From NCBI GenBank assembly GCA_000010565.1, contig AP009389.1, positions 2,852,001 through 2,916,000 on the forward strand: a stretch of DNA of 64,000 nt, in the 5' to 3' direction. This DNA is from Pelotomaculum thermopropionicum SI. GTDB taxonomy: Bacteria > Bacillota > Desulfotomaculia > Desulfotomaculales > Pelotomaculaceae. The notes beneath the pieces were generated by a model. It worked only from the letters and a program-made list of their open reading frames with translations. It did no database searches and had not been told where the DNA came from. A program made the translations under genes and the position numbers. This document shows, in pieces, positions 17,940 through 26,497 of this stretch (positions are counted from its first letter, which is position 1; every line of letters starts with the position of its first letter).

Positions 17940-18014
17940 CAACTCCACGGGATTTGCAACAGAGTAGCGTCTTCAGCCACCGGCGGCTTTAATGGTAGTT
18001 TGTCTTCAGTCTGA

Positions 18015-18046
18015 CCCCGCGGGTTTTAACCGTGGGGCTTTTCTTC
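18015..18046 (+). terminator. Terminator for the 38-residue gene, overlapping the galE end
   Basis: CCCCGCGGGTT pairs with AACCGTGGGG and is followed by CTTTTCTTC on the plus strand. The stem includes the galE-like gene's stop codon on the other strand, so the two convergent genes share it. Confidence 0.6.
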
Positions 18047-18970
18047 TGGCCAGCCCGGTACTTTCCGGTAATGCCCGACCGTTTCCCGCAGCCCGTCTTC
18101 CAGGCTGCACGACGGGTTCCAGCCCAGCACCCGGCGGATCCTCCCGTTTGCCAGGTAGCTGTGGGTTATGTCCCCCGGCCTGGGCGGGCAGTACAGGGCC
18201 TCCAGCGGGCTGCCGGTAATCTTTTTTATCTCGCGGAACAAATCGTTTACCGAGGTGGCCCTTCCGGTGCCGACGTTCAGGACCATCCCGTCGCCCCCGT
18301 GCAGGGCGGCCACGTTGGCCAGGGCCACGTCCCTTACAAAAACGAAGTCCCTGGTTTGCTCGCCGTCCCCAAAGATACTGGGAGGCTCCCCCTTCAAAAG
18401 CCTGTCAATAAAGATGGCCACCACCCCGCCTTCCCCGGCGGCGTCCTGGCGCGGCCCGTAAACGTTGGCGTAGCGCAGGACGGTGTACCTGACCCCGTAA
18501 ACCTCGCTGTAGACCCTGAAATAATGCTCCGCCGCAAGCTTCGACGCGCCGTAAGGAGAGCGGGGGACAAGCGGGTGCTCCTCGTCCACCGGCAGGCTGA
18601 GCGGGTTGCCGTACACCGCCGCCGAGGAGGCGTAAACCACCTTGCCGACCCCGAAACGGCGGCAGGCCTCCAGCAGGTTGATGCTGCCCTGGATGTTGGT
18701 TTCTGCGTCGGCCAGCGGGTCCCTCAGAGAATGCTGCACATCGACCTGGGCGGCCTGGTGCACCACCGCGTCCGGCCTCTCCCGGGCGACCACCTCGCCG
18801 AATTCCTCGCTCGCCACACTCACCCGGTAAAAGTTCACCGCCGGGTTGATGTTCTCAAACCGGCCGGTAGAAAGGTCATCCGCAACGGAAACCACATGGC
18901 CCGATCCCGCCAGCAAATCAACAATATGGGAGCCGATAAAACCGGCTCCCCCGGTTACCAGGATTTTCAA
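18026..18970 (-). CDS. UDP-glucose 4-epimerase-like SDR enzyme
   Basis: 314 residues of the extended short-chain dehydrogenase family. The NAD site is TGGAGFIGSH (residues 6-15), the catalytic residues are the S of YASSAAVYG and the YxxxK of SPYGASK (about 145), and GDGEQTRDFVFVRDVA is typical of nucleotide-sugar epimerases. UDP-glucose/UDP-galactose is the likely substrate, though UDP-GlcNAc or a dehydratase role is possible. It starts with TTG after GGGGGAGG. It lies 12 bp after galU in the same direction, giving a UDP-sugar operon. Confidence 0.88.
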   Translation of the reverse strand: MKILVTGGAGFIGSHIVDLLAGSGHVVSVADDLSTGRFENINPAVNFYRVSVASEEFGEVVARERPDAVVHQAAQVDVQHSLRDPLADAETNIQGSINLLEACRRFGVGKVVYASSAAVYGNPLSLPVDEEHPLVPRSPYGASKLAAEHYFRVYSEVYGVRYTVLRYANVYGPRQDAAGEGGVVAIFIDRLLKGEPPSIFGDGEQTRDFVFVRDVALANVAALHGGDGMVLNVGTGRATSVNDLFREIKKITGSPLEALYCPPRPGDITHSYLANGRIRRVLGWNPSCSLEDGLRETVGHYRKVPGWPEEKPHG

Positions 18971-18982
18971 CCGGCCTCCCCC

Positions 18983-19861
18983 TTACTGGTTGAGCTTCCT
19001 GCAGATGGACTGCAGGTATTTCCGGAAGCCGCCGGCCAGGTCCGGCCTTTCCAGGGCAAATTCGACCATGGCCTGCAGGTAGCCGAGCTTGTCGCCCACG
19101 TCGTAACGCTTCCCCTCGAAGGCCAGGCCGTACATGGGCTGCTCCCGGCACAGCACCTTCAGGGCGTCGGTAAGCTGGATCTCCCCTCCCGCCCCGGGCC
19201 TGGTCTCGGCAAGAATGGAGCAAATGCCCGGCTGAATGATGTAACGCCCCATTACCGCCAGGCGGGACGGGGCTTTCTCGCGCGCAGGCTTTTCCACCAG
19301 GTCGTTGATGCGGTACACGCCGGGACGCTCCTCGACTGCGTCCAGAACCCCGTATTTGCTTACATCCTCTTCGGGCACTTCCATTACGGCAATAACGGAG
19401 GACTGAACCTCCTCGTACAGGTTCATCAACTGCTTCAGGCAGGGCTCTTCGCTGCGCACGATGTCATCGCCCAGAAGTACGGCAAAAGGCTCGTTCCCGA
19501 TGAACTGCCTGGCGCAGTAAATGGCGTGGCCCAGGCCCAGCGGTTCCTTCTGCCGCACAAAATAAATGTCGGCAAGCTGGCTGATATCCTGGATCAGCTC
19601 GAGTTCCGCGGCCTTGCCGGCTTTCTTGAGTTGCACCTCCAGTTCCACGGACCGGTCGAAGTGGTCTTCAATGGCCCGTTTGTTCCGGCCGGTTATAATC
19701 AGGATGTCGCTTATGCCCGAGGCAATGGCTTCCTCCACTATGTACTGGATTGTGGGCTTATCCACGATTGGCAGCATTTCCTTGGGCTGTGCCTTGGTGG
19801 CGGGCAAAAACCGCACCCCCAGGCCGGCCGCCGGTATAACAGCTTTCCTGACCCTTTTCAA
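18983..19861 (-). CDS. galU: UTP-glucose-1-phosphate uridylyltransferase
   Basis: A 292-residue cytosolic enzyme forming UDP-glucose. The nucleotide-binding N-terminus is PAAGLGVRFLPATKAQPKEMLP, and the KPTIQYIVEEA and LGDDIV motifs are in place. The usual T of GLGTRFLP is V here. The start is TTG at 19861, preceded by a G-rich stretch. It is transcribed with the epimerase gene, feeding the polysaccharide genes that follow. Confidence 0.95.
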   Translation of the reverse strand: MKRVRKAVIPAAGLGVRFLPATKAQPKEMLPIVDKPTIQYIVEEAIASGISDILIITGRNKRAIEDHFDRSVELEVQLKKAGKAAELELIQDISQLADIYFVRQKEPLGLGHAIYCARQFIGNEPFAVLLGDDIVRSEEPCLKQLMNLYEEVQSSVIAVMEVPEEDVSKYGVLDAVEERPGVYRINDLVEKPAREKAPSRLAVMGRYIIQPGICSILAETRPGAGGEIQLTDALKVLCREQPMYGLAFEGKRYDVGDKLGYLQAMVEFALERPDLAGGFRKYLQSICRKLNQ

Positions 19862-19924
19862 TAGAACCCCCCCCTTTTTTTTAGCTGATTGGAGAGAAAA
19901 AATGCAGATAATTCAACAGCGGCC

Positions 19925-21022
19925 CTACATACGCGAGGACCGCTGCTGGTTGCTGGCTTGGGTTGAATGCGTGGCCCGGCTTCCCGCCCCTGTTGCCCCT
20001 ATTTTGTTTGCCACCGTCAAAACCGCAGTCGATAAAATAACCAGTAGGAATATGGCCTGCTTGGGCGAAACCAGGGTCATGGCAATGGCGCTCAAGCCCA
20101 GGATCACATTCACCCCGTACAGGCACAAAACGGCCTGCGGGTGGCTCAGACCCATTTCGATCAGCCGGTGGTGCAGGTGCTCCTTGTCCGGCTGGAAAAT
20201 GGGTTTGTTCCCGCAGTAGCGCCTTACTATGGCAAAGGCGGTATCGAGAATGGGAATCCCCAGAATTACCACCGGGATGATTACCGAAATAAAGGTGGCG
20301 CTTTTAGCCAGCCCCATCACCGCCAGGACGGCCACGCTGAAACCAAGGTACATCGACCCGGAATCTCCCAGAAAAATCCTGGCCGGATAAAAGTTATAGC
20401 GCAAAAAGCCAAGCACCGCAGCAGCCAGAATTATTGCCAGGGCAACGGAATCCCACTGTCCCTGGGAACCTCCCGTGGCCGCAGCCTCGATCCAGACCAC
20501 AGCCGCCAGGGTCAGGGCGGCAATGCAGGTGGTGCCTCCGGCAAGCCCGTCCAACCCGTCAACAAGGTTTACCGCATTGGTAACCGAAACGATCCACATT
20601 ACGGTTACCGGCACGCTCAGCAGCCCCAGGGCAATCAGCTCTTCCGAAAAAGGGTTGGTTAAAAACTCAACCCTCAGGCCAAAGGGAACAACGGCACAGG
20701 CGGCCGCAATCTGTCCGGCAAGCTTTAACCTGGGGGAGACCCCCCTGATGTCGTCAATTACGCCCAGCAGAAGGATCAAGGAGCCTCCGGCCAGAAGGCC
20801 CAGCACCTGTAAAGTGATTTCCCTGGTTAAAAGCACTGCGGCAACAAAGCTGATATAAACGGCCAGGCCGCCAAGCCTGGGCATAACTCGATCATGCATC
20901 TTCCTCTGGTCGGGACGGTCCAGGGCTCCACACCTGAAGGCCCATTTCCTGACCAGCGGGGTAACCAGCAGCGCCGACCCGAAGGCCAGCAACATGGCCG
21001 TTACCGGTATCTGCACGCTCAT
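19925..21022 (-). CDS. Undecaprenyl-phosphate GlcNAc-1-phosphate transferase (TagO/WecA family)
   Basis: 365 residues with about 10-11 membrane helices. Active-site loops are LLGVIDDIRG (about 85), NAVNLVDGLDGLAGG (about 155), FLGDSGSMYLG (about 215) and PDKEHLHHRL (about 290). It starts lipid-linked polysaccharide synthesis by loading a HexNAc-phosphate on undecaprenyl phosphate, here probably for a secondary wall polymer. The ATG at 21022 is only one base from GGAGG; a GTG at 21016 is better spaced and may be the true start. Confidence 0.93.
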   Translation of the reverse strand: MSVQIPVTAMLLAFGSALLVTPLVRKWAFRCGALDRPDQRKMHDRVMPRLGGLAVYISFVAAVLLTREITLQVLGLLAGGSLILLLGVIDDIRGVSPRLKLAGQIAAACAVVPFGLRVEFLTNPFSEELIALGLLSVPVTVMWIVSVTNAVNLVDGLDGLAGGTTCIAALTLAAVVWIEAAATGGSQGQWDSVALAIILAAAVLGFLRYNFYPARIFLGDSGSMYLGFSVAVLAVMGLAKSATFISVIIPVVILGIPILDTAFAIVRRYCGNKPIFQPDKEHLHHRLIEMGLSHPQAVLCLYGVNVILGLSAIAMTLVSPKQAIFLLVILSTAVLTVANKIGATGAGSRATHSTQASNQQRSSRM

Positions 21023-21256
21023 CCCTCCAGAAGGGCCGGTTCGGGCACAATATTAAGGACATTTTATCTCACCATAAGCTGACGTGACAATTATGAAAAA
21101 GAATACCATCCAGCTAAATAACCGATTATGATTAAATTTGCTCTAAAATACTCCATTTTACAACCAATTTCACCGGGGACAGCCCCTATTTGACAATATC
21201 TGGCATCGCCGGTCCGGCAGCAAAAGTACCGGCCGGGAAGCCGCGCCCCGTTTGTA

Positions 21257-21343
21257 GCGCCTTATGGGCGGCCCCGGATAGCCTCCTTGAATCGGTATAT
21301 GGCGCTACAGTCGCTGCTTGTTGCGCCTTATGGGCGGCCCCGG
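21257..21343. repeat. Two direct copies of a 21-bp sequence, 66 bp apart
   Basis: The 21-bp sequence starting GCGCCTTATGGGCGG occurs at 21257-21277 and 21323-21343. Between them GTAGCGCC pairs with GGCGCTAC (21,254 and 21,301). The second copy ends seven bases before the fabZ stop. The remainder of the 327-bp gap back to the tagO-like gene shows nothing else I can support. Probably a small repeat-element remnant. Confidence 0.6.
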
Positions 21344-21349
21344 GGCAAA

Positions 21350-21772
21350 CTACCTAACCGCAAACATGAGTTCTGCCTCGGCAGCCAGTTCCTGGCCCAC
21401 ATAGGCCGCACCGCGCGCTTTGCCAACGGTTCCGCGCAGCTTTTGAAGCTCGACCTCGATCCGGAGCTGGTCACCCGGCACCACCTGGCGCCGGAAGCGG
21501 GCCCTGTCGATGCCGGCAAAAAAGGCCATCTTACCCGCAAATTCGGGCAGTCTCAAAACGGCTACAGCCCCCACCTGGGCCATAGCCTCGATGATCAGCA
21601 CCCCCGGCATTACCGGGTAGCCGGGAAAGTGGCCCTGAAAGTAAGGCTCGTTGGCGCTGACGTTTTTAAGCCCCACGGCCTTGCGGCCGTCCTCCACGGA
21701 CAGAATCCGGTCCACCAGCAAAAAAGGGTAGCGGTGGGGAATTATTTCCTTAATTTGATTAATATCCAGCAA
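21350..21772 (-). CDS. fabZ: 3-hydroxyacyl-ACP dehydratase
   Basis: 140 residues with the hot-dog fold. The catalytic histidine is in [16 protein letters not shown] (about 49) and the glutamate in [10 protein letters not shown] (about 63). It removes water from 3-hydroxyacyl-ACP in fatty-acid elongation. The start is TTG at 21772, eight bases after AAAGGAGG. It is apparently alone, between the repeat pair and the divergent DUF4330 gene. Confidence 0.95.
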   Translation of the reverse strand: MLDINQIKEIIPHRYPFLLVDRILSVEDGRKAVGLKNVSANEPYFQGHFPGYPVMPGVLIIEAMAQVGAVAVLRLPEFAGKMAFFAGIDRARFRRQVVPGDQLRIEVELQKLRGTVGKARGAAYVGQELAAEAELMFAVR

Positions 21773-21903
21773 CCAGATTTCCTCCTTTGCAAAAAGTCCA
21801 TCGTTATAAAAAAATCGTTAAAAAATTAATTTTTAACTTTATTATAGCCTTAAAGAAAACTGACAAAAACTTTTGGCTCCGGGCGGCTCCGGCAATATTC
21901 AAG

Positions 21904-21932
21904 TTGATCTGCAAAAAAAATTGATTTATATT
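21904..21932 (+). promoter_or_regulatory. Sigma-A promoter of the DUF4330 gene
   Basis: TTGATC, 17 bases, TATATT on the plus strand, about 29 bases ahead of the ATG, with GGAGGAG in the leader. Confidence 0.65.
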
Positions 21933-21960
21933 GTATTAAGGACAAACGGAGGAGACGGTC

Positions 21961-22446
21961 ATGAAGCTGATTGACGATAAAGGCAAACTTTTCGGCCTGG
22001 TAAACATAGTCGACCTGCTGGTTATTCTGGCCGTGCTGCTGGTGCTGGGAGGCGCGGCCTACAAGTTCACGGGCCGCGGCGCCGGCGACGGCAGCGCCGT
22101 CAGAACGGTCAGGGCTACGGTCATTGCCCCTGCAATACGCCCCGAAATGCTGACCGGGGTTAAGGTGGGAGACAGGATGGTATCGGGTTCCAGCTTCACC
22201 AACGTGGTCGTAAAAGACATAAAAATACAGCCGGCCCTCATGATCACCACCGACAGCGCCGGCAGGCGGGTGGAGGCCACCGACCCTTACCTGAAGGACC
22301 TGATCGTGACGGTGGAAGGGAAAACCGTAATTTCCGGGGGCACCATCAATCTCGGCGGGCAGGAAATACGGCGGGGCAAAGATTACTTTGTCAAGTCCCT
22401 CGACTACGAATTCAAGGGCACGATTCTGGACGTTGTAATTGAATAG
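21961..22446 (+). CDS. DUF4330 membrane-anchored protein
   Basis: 161 residues. MKLIDDKGKLFGLVNIVDLL leads into one transmembrane helix (about residues 14-36), then an extracytoplasmic beta-rich domain of about 120 residues. This matches the DUF4330 family, which occurs in Firmicutes and cyanobacteria and has no assigned function. Its place at the edge of the polysaccharide genes fits an envelope role, but that is inference. It is the lone plus-strand gene in this stretch, with its own promoter. Confidence 0.8.
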   Translation: MKLIDDKGKLFGLVNIVDLLVILAVLLVLGGAAYKFTGRGAGDGSAVRTVRATVIAPAIRPEMLTGVKVGDRMVSGSSFTNVVVKDIKIQPALMITTDSAGRRVEATDPYLKDLIVTVEGKTVISGGTINLGGQEIRRGKDYFVKSLDYEFKGTILDVVIE

Positions 22447-22483
22447 GCGGTACTATGGCTCACTTCGGGGTCCGCGGCAGGCT

Positions 22484-23653
22484 TCAAGCCTGCCTTTTTG
22501 CCGCCCTCCTGTACCGCTCTATGACCTCTTCAGCAGCCGCCGCCCTGGCCTCCCATGAATTCTGCGCCGCCAACCGCAGCCTGGCGGCAACTTTTTCAGG
22601 CGTATTACCGGCCAGCTCCGCCTCTATCTTCTTCACAAACTCGTGCGGATCGCGGGCTACGGCCACCACCTCCGCAAAAGGCAGTACCTCGGGCAGGGCG
22701 GAGGAAACCACGGGCCTGCCGGCGGCAAGGTATTCGTACAGCTTGACCGGGTTGACCCCCCTGGTCAACTCGTTTATTTTAAACGGTATTACCGCAACGT
22801 CAAAGCCCTTCAAGTAGGCCGGCAGCAGGCCGTAGCCACGGTGGCCCAGCAGGTGGACGTTGGGCAGCGCCGCCAGGGAGGAAACGTCCGCATCCACGGG
22901 ACCGATTAACGCTATGGACCACTCCGGATGGGTGCAGGCGGCAGCCGCCATCATTTCCAGGTCCAGCCAGGCACTCACCGCGCCGATGTAGCCCACCACC
23001 GGGCGGGGCAGGGAGGCCACGTCCTCCGGAACCGCCAGTTCCGGCTTCAGCGCGCCGTTGAAGTGCGGCACGTCGGCCCCGTTGGGCACCAGTGCCAGGC
23101 CGGGCGCAAACTCCTTTTTACGCCTGTACAGTTCGCCGGCGCTGGCCAGGGAAACGCCGGCCCGGGCAAACAGCTCCCTTTCCATCCCGGCTACGGTTTC
23201 CTTTTTAATCAGGCCGGGGAAGGCAGTATGCTCGTCGGCACAGTCGTAAACCAGCGTCACTCCTTCCGGCAGGGGCATGTCCACGGTGTTGGGCAGGTAT
23301 GTCCAGCAGATGGTTGGCTCCAAGCCCAGTTCACGGCACAGTATTTTCAGGCTGCCGTGCAGCACCTTCTGGTTTACGCGGTTGACCGGCCTGAAGATGT
23401 TGCCGAAGGGCAAAATAACCGGCGGCGTGTAGACGTAGATGTTTTCCCCTTCCCTGCGGCAGCAGCCGCCGGCCTGCCCCCGCAGGGAAGGGTCTTTCAG
23501 GGGGGAAAGGTAGGTAATGGGCGGGTTTACGTATATCACCCGGTTGCCCCGCCGGGCAAAAATGGACATGAGCTGCTGGGCGCGCGCCCACATGCCCTCC
23601 CACCGCGCGGCGGCCAGGCATAAGATGGTTTCTCCTCTCAGCAATGCTTCCAC
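22484..23653 (-). CDS. Glycosyltransferase, GT4-like (TuaH type)
   Basis: 389 residues of the GT-B fold. The C-terminal nucleotide-sugar half shows PVVGYIGAVSAWLDLEMM, DVAVIPFKINELTRGVNP and KLYEYLAAGRPVVSSALPE, where the E binds the donor. The N-terminal half (VIYVNPPITYL) resembles TuaH-type enzymes of wall polysaccharide synthesis. It overlaps the upstream glycosyltransferase by 16 bp, so the pair is co-translated. The start is taken as GTG 23653; ribosome-site evidence is poor. Confidence 0.85.
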   Translation of the reverse strand: MEALLRGETILCLAAARWEGMWARAQQLMSIFARRGNRVIYVNPPITYLSPLKDPSLRGQAGGCCRREGENIYVYTPPVILPFGNIFRPVNRVNQKVLHGSLKILCRELGLEPTICWTYLPNTVDMPLPEGVTLVYDCADEHTAFPGLIKKETVAGMERELFARAGVSLASAGELYRRKKEFAPGLALVPNGADVPHFNGALKPELAVPEDVASLPRPVVGYIGAVSAWLDLEMMAAAACTHPEWSIALIGPVDADVSSLAALPNVHLLGHRGYGLLPAYLKGFDVAVIPFKINELTRGVNPVKLYEYLAAGRPVVSSALPEVLPFAEVVAVARDPHEFVKKIEAELAGNTPEKVAARLRLAAQNSWEARAAAAEEVIERYRRAAKRQA

Positions 23654-24765
23654 CCCGCCAGCCGGCGGTAAAGCTCCTCGGTGCGGCGGGCCATGGCGGC
23701 CGCAGTAAACTTTTCCCGCACGACCTTCCCCCCTTTTTCGGCCATTTCGCGCGCCTGCCCGGGGTGATCCAGCATCCAGGCAATGCTTCCGGCCAGTGCA
23801 CCTGCATCGGCGGGAGGCACCAGCAGGCCCGTTTCGCCGTGCCGCACCACTTCCGGCAGGCCGCCCACCTCCGTGGCCACCACCGGTACGCCCAGGGCCA
23901 TGGCCTCAACAGCAGTAAGCCCGAACCCCTCCCAAAGGGAGGATACCACCAGCAGGTCCAGAGAAGCCATATACAGGCGCACGTCTTCCACAAACCCGGT
24001 AAAGGTAACCCGCCCGGCTATATCCAGCTTTGCGGCCAGCTCTTCCAGGCCCCGCCGCAAAGGGCCGTCTCCCACCACCAGGAAGCGGGCCGGCCGGCTT
24101 AAAAGAACCTGCCGGGCCGCCTCCAGAAAATAGCGGTGCCCTTTTACCGCGTGAAGCCGGGCAACTATCCCCACCAGCGGGGTACCGGCAGCAAGCCCCA
24201 GCCTTTCCCGCACGGCCTCCGCATTTGCCGGACGGATGAATTCCTGCGGGACAATCCCGTTGTAAATTACCGTTATCTTGTTTTCGGGCACTCCGCCGGA
24301 AACCAGCCTGGCCTTCAGCGCCGCGGAAACCGTGATGAAATGATCGGTTAAGCCGCGCGTTGCCTTTTCCGCCAGGCTGTTGGCAAGGCAGCTCAGCAGG
24401 CCGGGGTAGTCCTTTTCCAGCAAACTGTGCACCGTCGTGACCACCTTCCGGCCGGCTTTTCGCGCTGCCAGCCGGCCCAGGAGGTTGGCCCTGACGCCGT
24501 GGGTGTGAACCAGGTCGTAGCCGCCCTCCTGAACCAGCGCGGCCAGCTTTCCGGCCGCGCCCAGGTCGGCCTTGTAGCGCATGGGAACGGCCAGGGCTCT
24601 TATTCCCGCCTCTGAAGCAATTTTCACAAAGGGAGCGCTGAAAAGGCATAAAACCGCAATCTCCGCCGCCTGCGGATCAATTGCTCCGGCAAGGTTTAAG
24701 ATATGCCTCTCGGCACCTCCGAATTCCCCGCCCCCAATAACATGCAACACTTTTACAGGCGCCAC
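23638..24765 (-). CDS. Glycosyltransferase family 4
   Basis: 375 residues. The N-terminal Rossmann half begins KVLHVIGGGEFGGAERHI; the C-terminal half contains GIVARLHAVKGHRYFLEA, VVGDGPLRRGLEELA and SSLWEGFGLTAVEAMALGVP, whose EGFG..E is the donor-phosphate-binding signature. Cytosolic or membrane-associated, it should add a sugar to a lipid-linked glycan. The GTG start has GGGGGAGG eight bases upstream. It is divergent from the ligase gene and overlaps the next glycosyltransferase. Confidence 0.92.
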   Translation of the reverse strand: MAPVKVLHVIGGGEFGGAERHILNLAGAIDPQAAEIAVLCLFSAPFVKIASEAGIRALAVPMRYKADLGAAGKLAALVQEGGYDLVHTHGVRANLLGRLAARKAGRKVVTTVHSLLEKDYPGLLSCLANSLAEKATRGLTDHFITVSAALKARLVSGGVPENKITVIYNGIVPQEFIRPANAEAVRERLGLAAGTPLVGIVARLHAVKGHRYFLEAARQVLLSRPARFLVVGDGPLRRGLEELAAKLDIAGRVTFTGFVEDVRLYMASLDLLVVSSLWEGFGLTAVEAMALGVPVVATEVGGLPEVVRHGETGLLVPPADAGALAGSIAWMLDHPGQAREMAEKGGKVVREKFTAAAMARRTEELYRRLAGWKHC

Positions 24766-24922
24766 AAAAAAAGCCTCCCCCGGCTTTGCTTTACTAATTT
24801 TATCAATTTTAAGGGTATTTCACAAGAACCGCCGCACGGTTAAAACTGTAACGTAGATTTCCGGGCAGTTTTGGCTTATAATTGAAAATGTCATACGATT
24901 AGCGGGTGAAGGAGGGTCTTTA

Positions 24923-26446
24923 ATGCTATCCCAGGCATGGCAGGAAAGCATGACCGGCCGTTTTGCCGCGGCGCTTGCCCGGTCCGGCCGCCACAGCGCC
25001 TTCTTGCGCTGGGTCGCAGGGACTGCCCGGTACAGCCGGCAGGATGCGGTTAGAAACTCGCTGACGGCAAAGTTGCTGGCAATCATAGCCGGTTTTCTGG
25101 CGCTCCCGCTGCAGCGGGCTGGAGAGGCAATCAGGCGCGGCCTGCCCGGCAGCTTTCTGTCAAACATAAAAATCCACCCCGCCCTGGGCGGCAGCATTGT
25201 CTGGCGAAACCTGGCCGGGATACGGGCGGAATCCCTCCTGTGGCCGGCCTTTTCCTACATTATTGTGGATTACGTCCTGCGCCGCTCGCCTGCTACAGCC
25301 TTCTGGGCAGGCAACTGGGACGAACTCCTGCTGGTTTTAACCTTCCTGGCCTGGCCGGTCCAGATGGCCCTGCGGGGTAAGCTTACCTATCGCCTGACCC
25401 CGCTGGACCTCCCCATCTTGCTTTACATTGCGGTGGCGCTGTTCCTCTTTCTGGTCCGCTCCCCCCAGCCCGACATAGCCGTCGAGGGGTTGCGGGTCTA
25501 TATCGAGTACATCTTCTGGTATTTCGCAGCAAGCAACCTGCTGCTGCACAAGAGGCAGGTCCGGGCGCTGGTGAACTGGCTGGTGATCCTGGGCGCGCTG
25601 GTGGGCCTGCACGGGGTATACCAGTACATCATCGGCGTGCAGATACCTTCCACCTGGCTGGACGCCACGGAAAGCGGCGTCAGAACGAGGGTGTTCTCCA
25701 TTGTGGGCAGCCCCAACGTCCTTGGCAGCTTCCTGGTGCTGGTCATACCCGTAACCGTCAGCCAGTTTCTAACCGCCCGGGGCAAGCTGCAGAAATACCT
25801 CTACCTCCTGTGCCTGGCACCGATGGCCATGAGCCTAATTTTCACCTACTCCCGCGGGGCCTGGCTGGCCCTGGCCTGCGCTTTTGTGGTGTACGGGCTG
25901 ATCTTTAACTGGCGCATCCTTTTGGCCTTAGCCGCCGCCGCCTATGCTGCGCCCAAGCTGCTGCCGGGCATATCCTCCCGCATCGGCTACATGCTGTCGC
26001 CGGCCTACCTTTTGAGCAGCGCCCGGGCCGGACGGCTGGCCCGCTGGAACATGGCGATGAACAAAATAATGAACTACCCGCTTACAGGCGAAGGCTTCGG
26101 CCGTTTTGGCGGAGCGGTGGCCGCCCGGCACATACCAGGCAGCGTTTATGTGGACAACTTTTATTTGAAGACGGCCGCGGAGTCCGGCCTGATCGGCCTG
26201 GCCGCGCTGGTCCTGCTTTTTCTGGGCGGCCTGCGCTGCGCCCTGAACTCTTACCGGAGGCTTACCGATCCCTACTTAAAAGGGCTGGCCGGGGGGCTGA
26301 TTGCCGGGCTGCTGGGCGTGCTTTTGCACAATGTGGTGGAGAATATTTTTGAGGTTCCCATGATGTCAACCTACTTCTGGCTCCTGCTGGGCATGGCTGC
26401 CGTCCTGCCCTGCCTGGAGGGGCAGGAAAGCCCGCCGCTCGACTAA
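24923..26446 (+). CDS. O-antigen ligase / Wzy-like membrane protein
   Basis: 507 residues with about 11-12 hydrophobic segments. The long extracytoplasmic loop (about residues 340-420) contains NYPLTGEGFGRFG and the region around YVDNFYLKTAAESGLIGL, typical of the Wzy_C ligase family. These enzymes transfer or polymerise undecaprenyl-linked glycans outside the membrane. The N-terminal ~100 residues are an extra hydrophilic extension. GAAGGAGGG precedes the ATG and a strong terminator follows. Confidence 0.85.
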   Translation: MLSQAWQESMTGRFAAALARSGRHSAFLRWVAGTARYSRQDAVRNSLTAKLLAIIAGFLALPLQRAGEAIRRGLPGSFLSNIKIHPALGGSIVWRNLAGIRAESLLWPAFSYIIVDYVLRRSPATAFWAGNWDELLLVLTFLAWPVQMALRGKLTYRLTPLDLPILLYIAVALFLFLVRSPQPDIAVEGLRVYIEYIFWYFAASNLLLHKRQVRALVNWLVILGALVGLHGVYQYIIGVQIPSTWLDATESGVRTRVFSIVGSPNVLGSFLVLVIPVTVSQFLTARGKLQKYLYLLCLAPMAMSLIFTYSRGAWLALACAFVVYGLIFNWRILLALAAAAYAAPKLLPGISSRIGYMLSPAYLLSSARAGRLARWNMAMNKIMNYPLTGEGFGRFGGAVAARHIPGSVYVDNFYLKTAAESGLIGLAALVLLFLGGLRCALNSYRRLTDPYLKGLAGGLIAGLLGVLLHNVVENIFEVPMMSTYFWLLLGMAAVLPCLEGQESPPLD

Positions 26447-26464
26447 ATCCGGATTAAAACGCAA

Positions 26465-26497
26465 GGCCACAGGGCAAAACCTGTGGCCGGTTTTTTT
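26465..26497 (+). terminator. Terminator of the O-antigen-ligase-like gene
   Basis: GGCCACAGG pairs perfectly with CCTGTGGCC and is followed by seven T on the plus strand. It just reaches the stop codon of the convergent LCP gene. Confidence 0.93.

Noticed and set aside
18032-19864. 610-residue plus-strand frame opposite galE and galU
   Set aside because: Antisense shadow; both minus-strand proteins carry complete family motifs.
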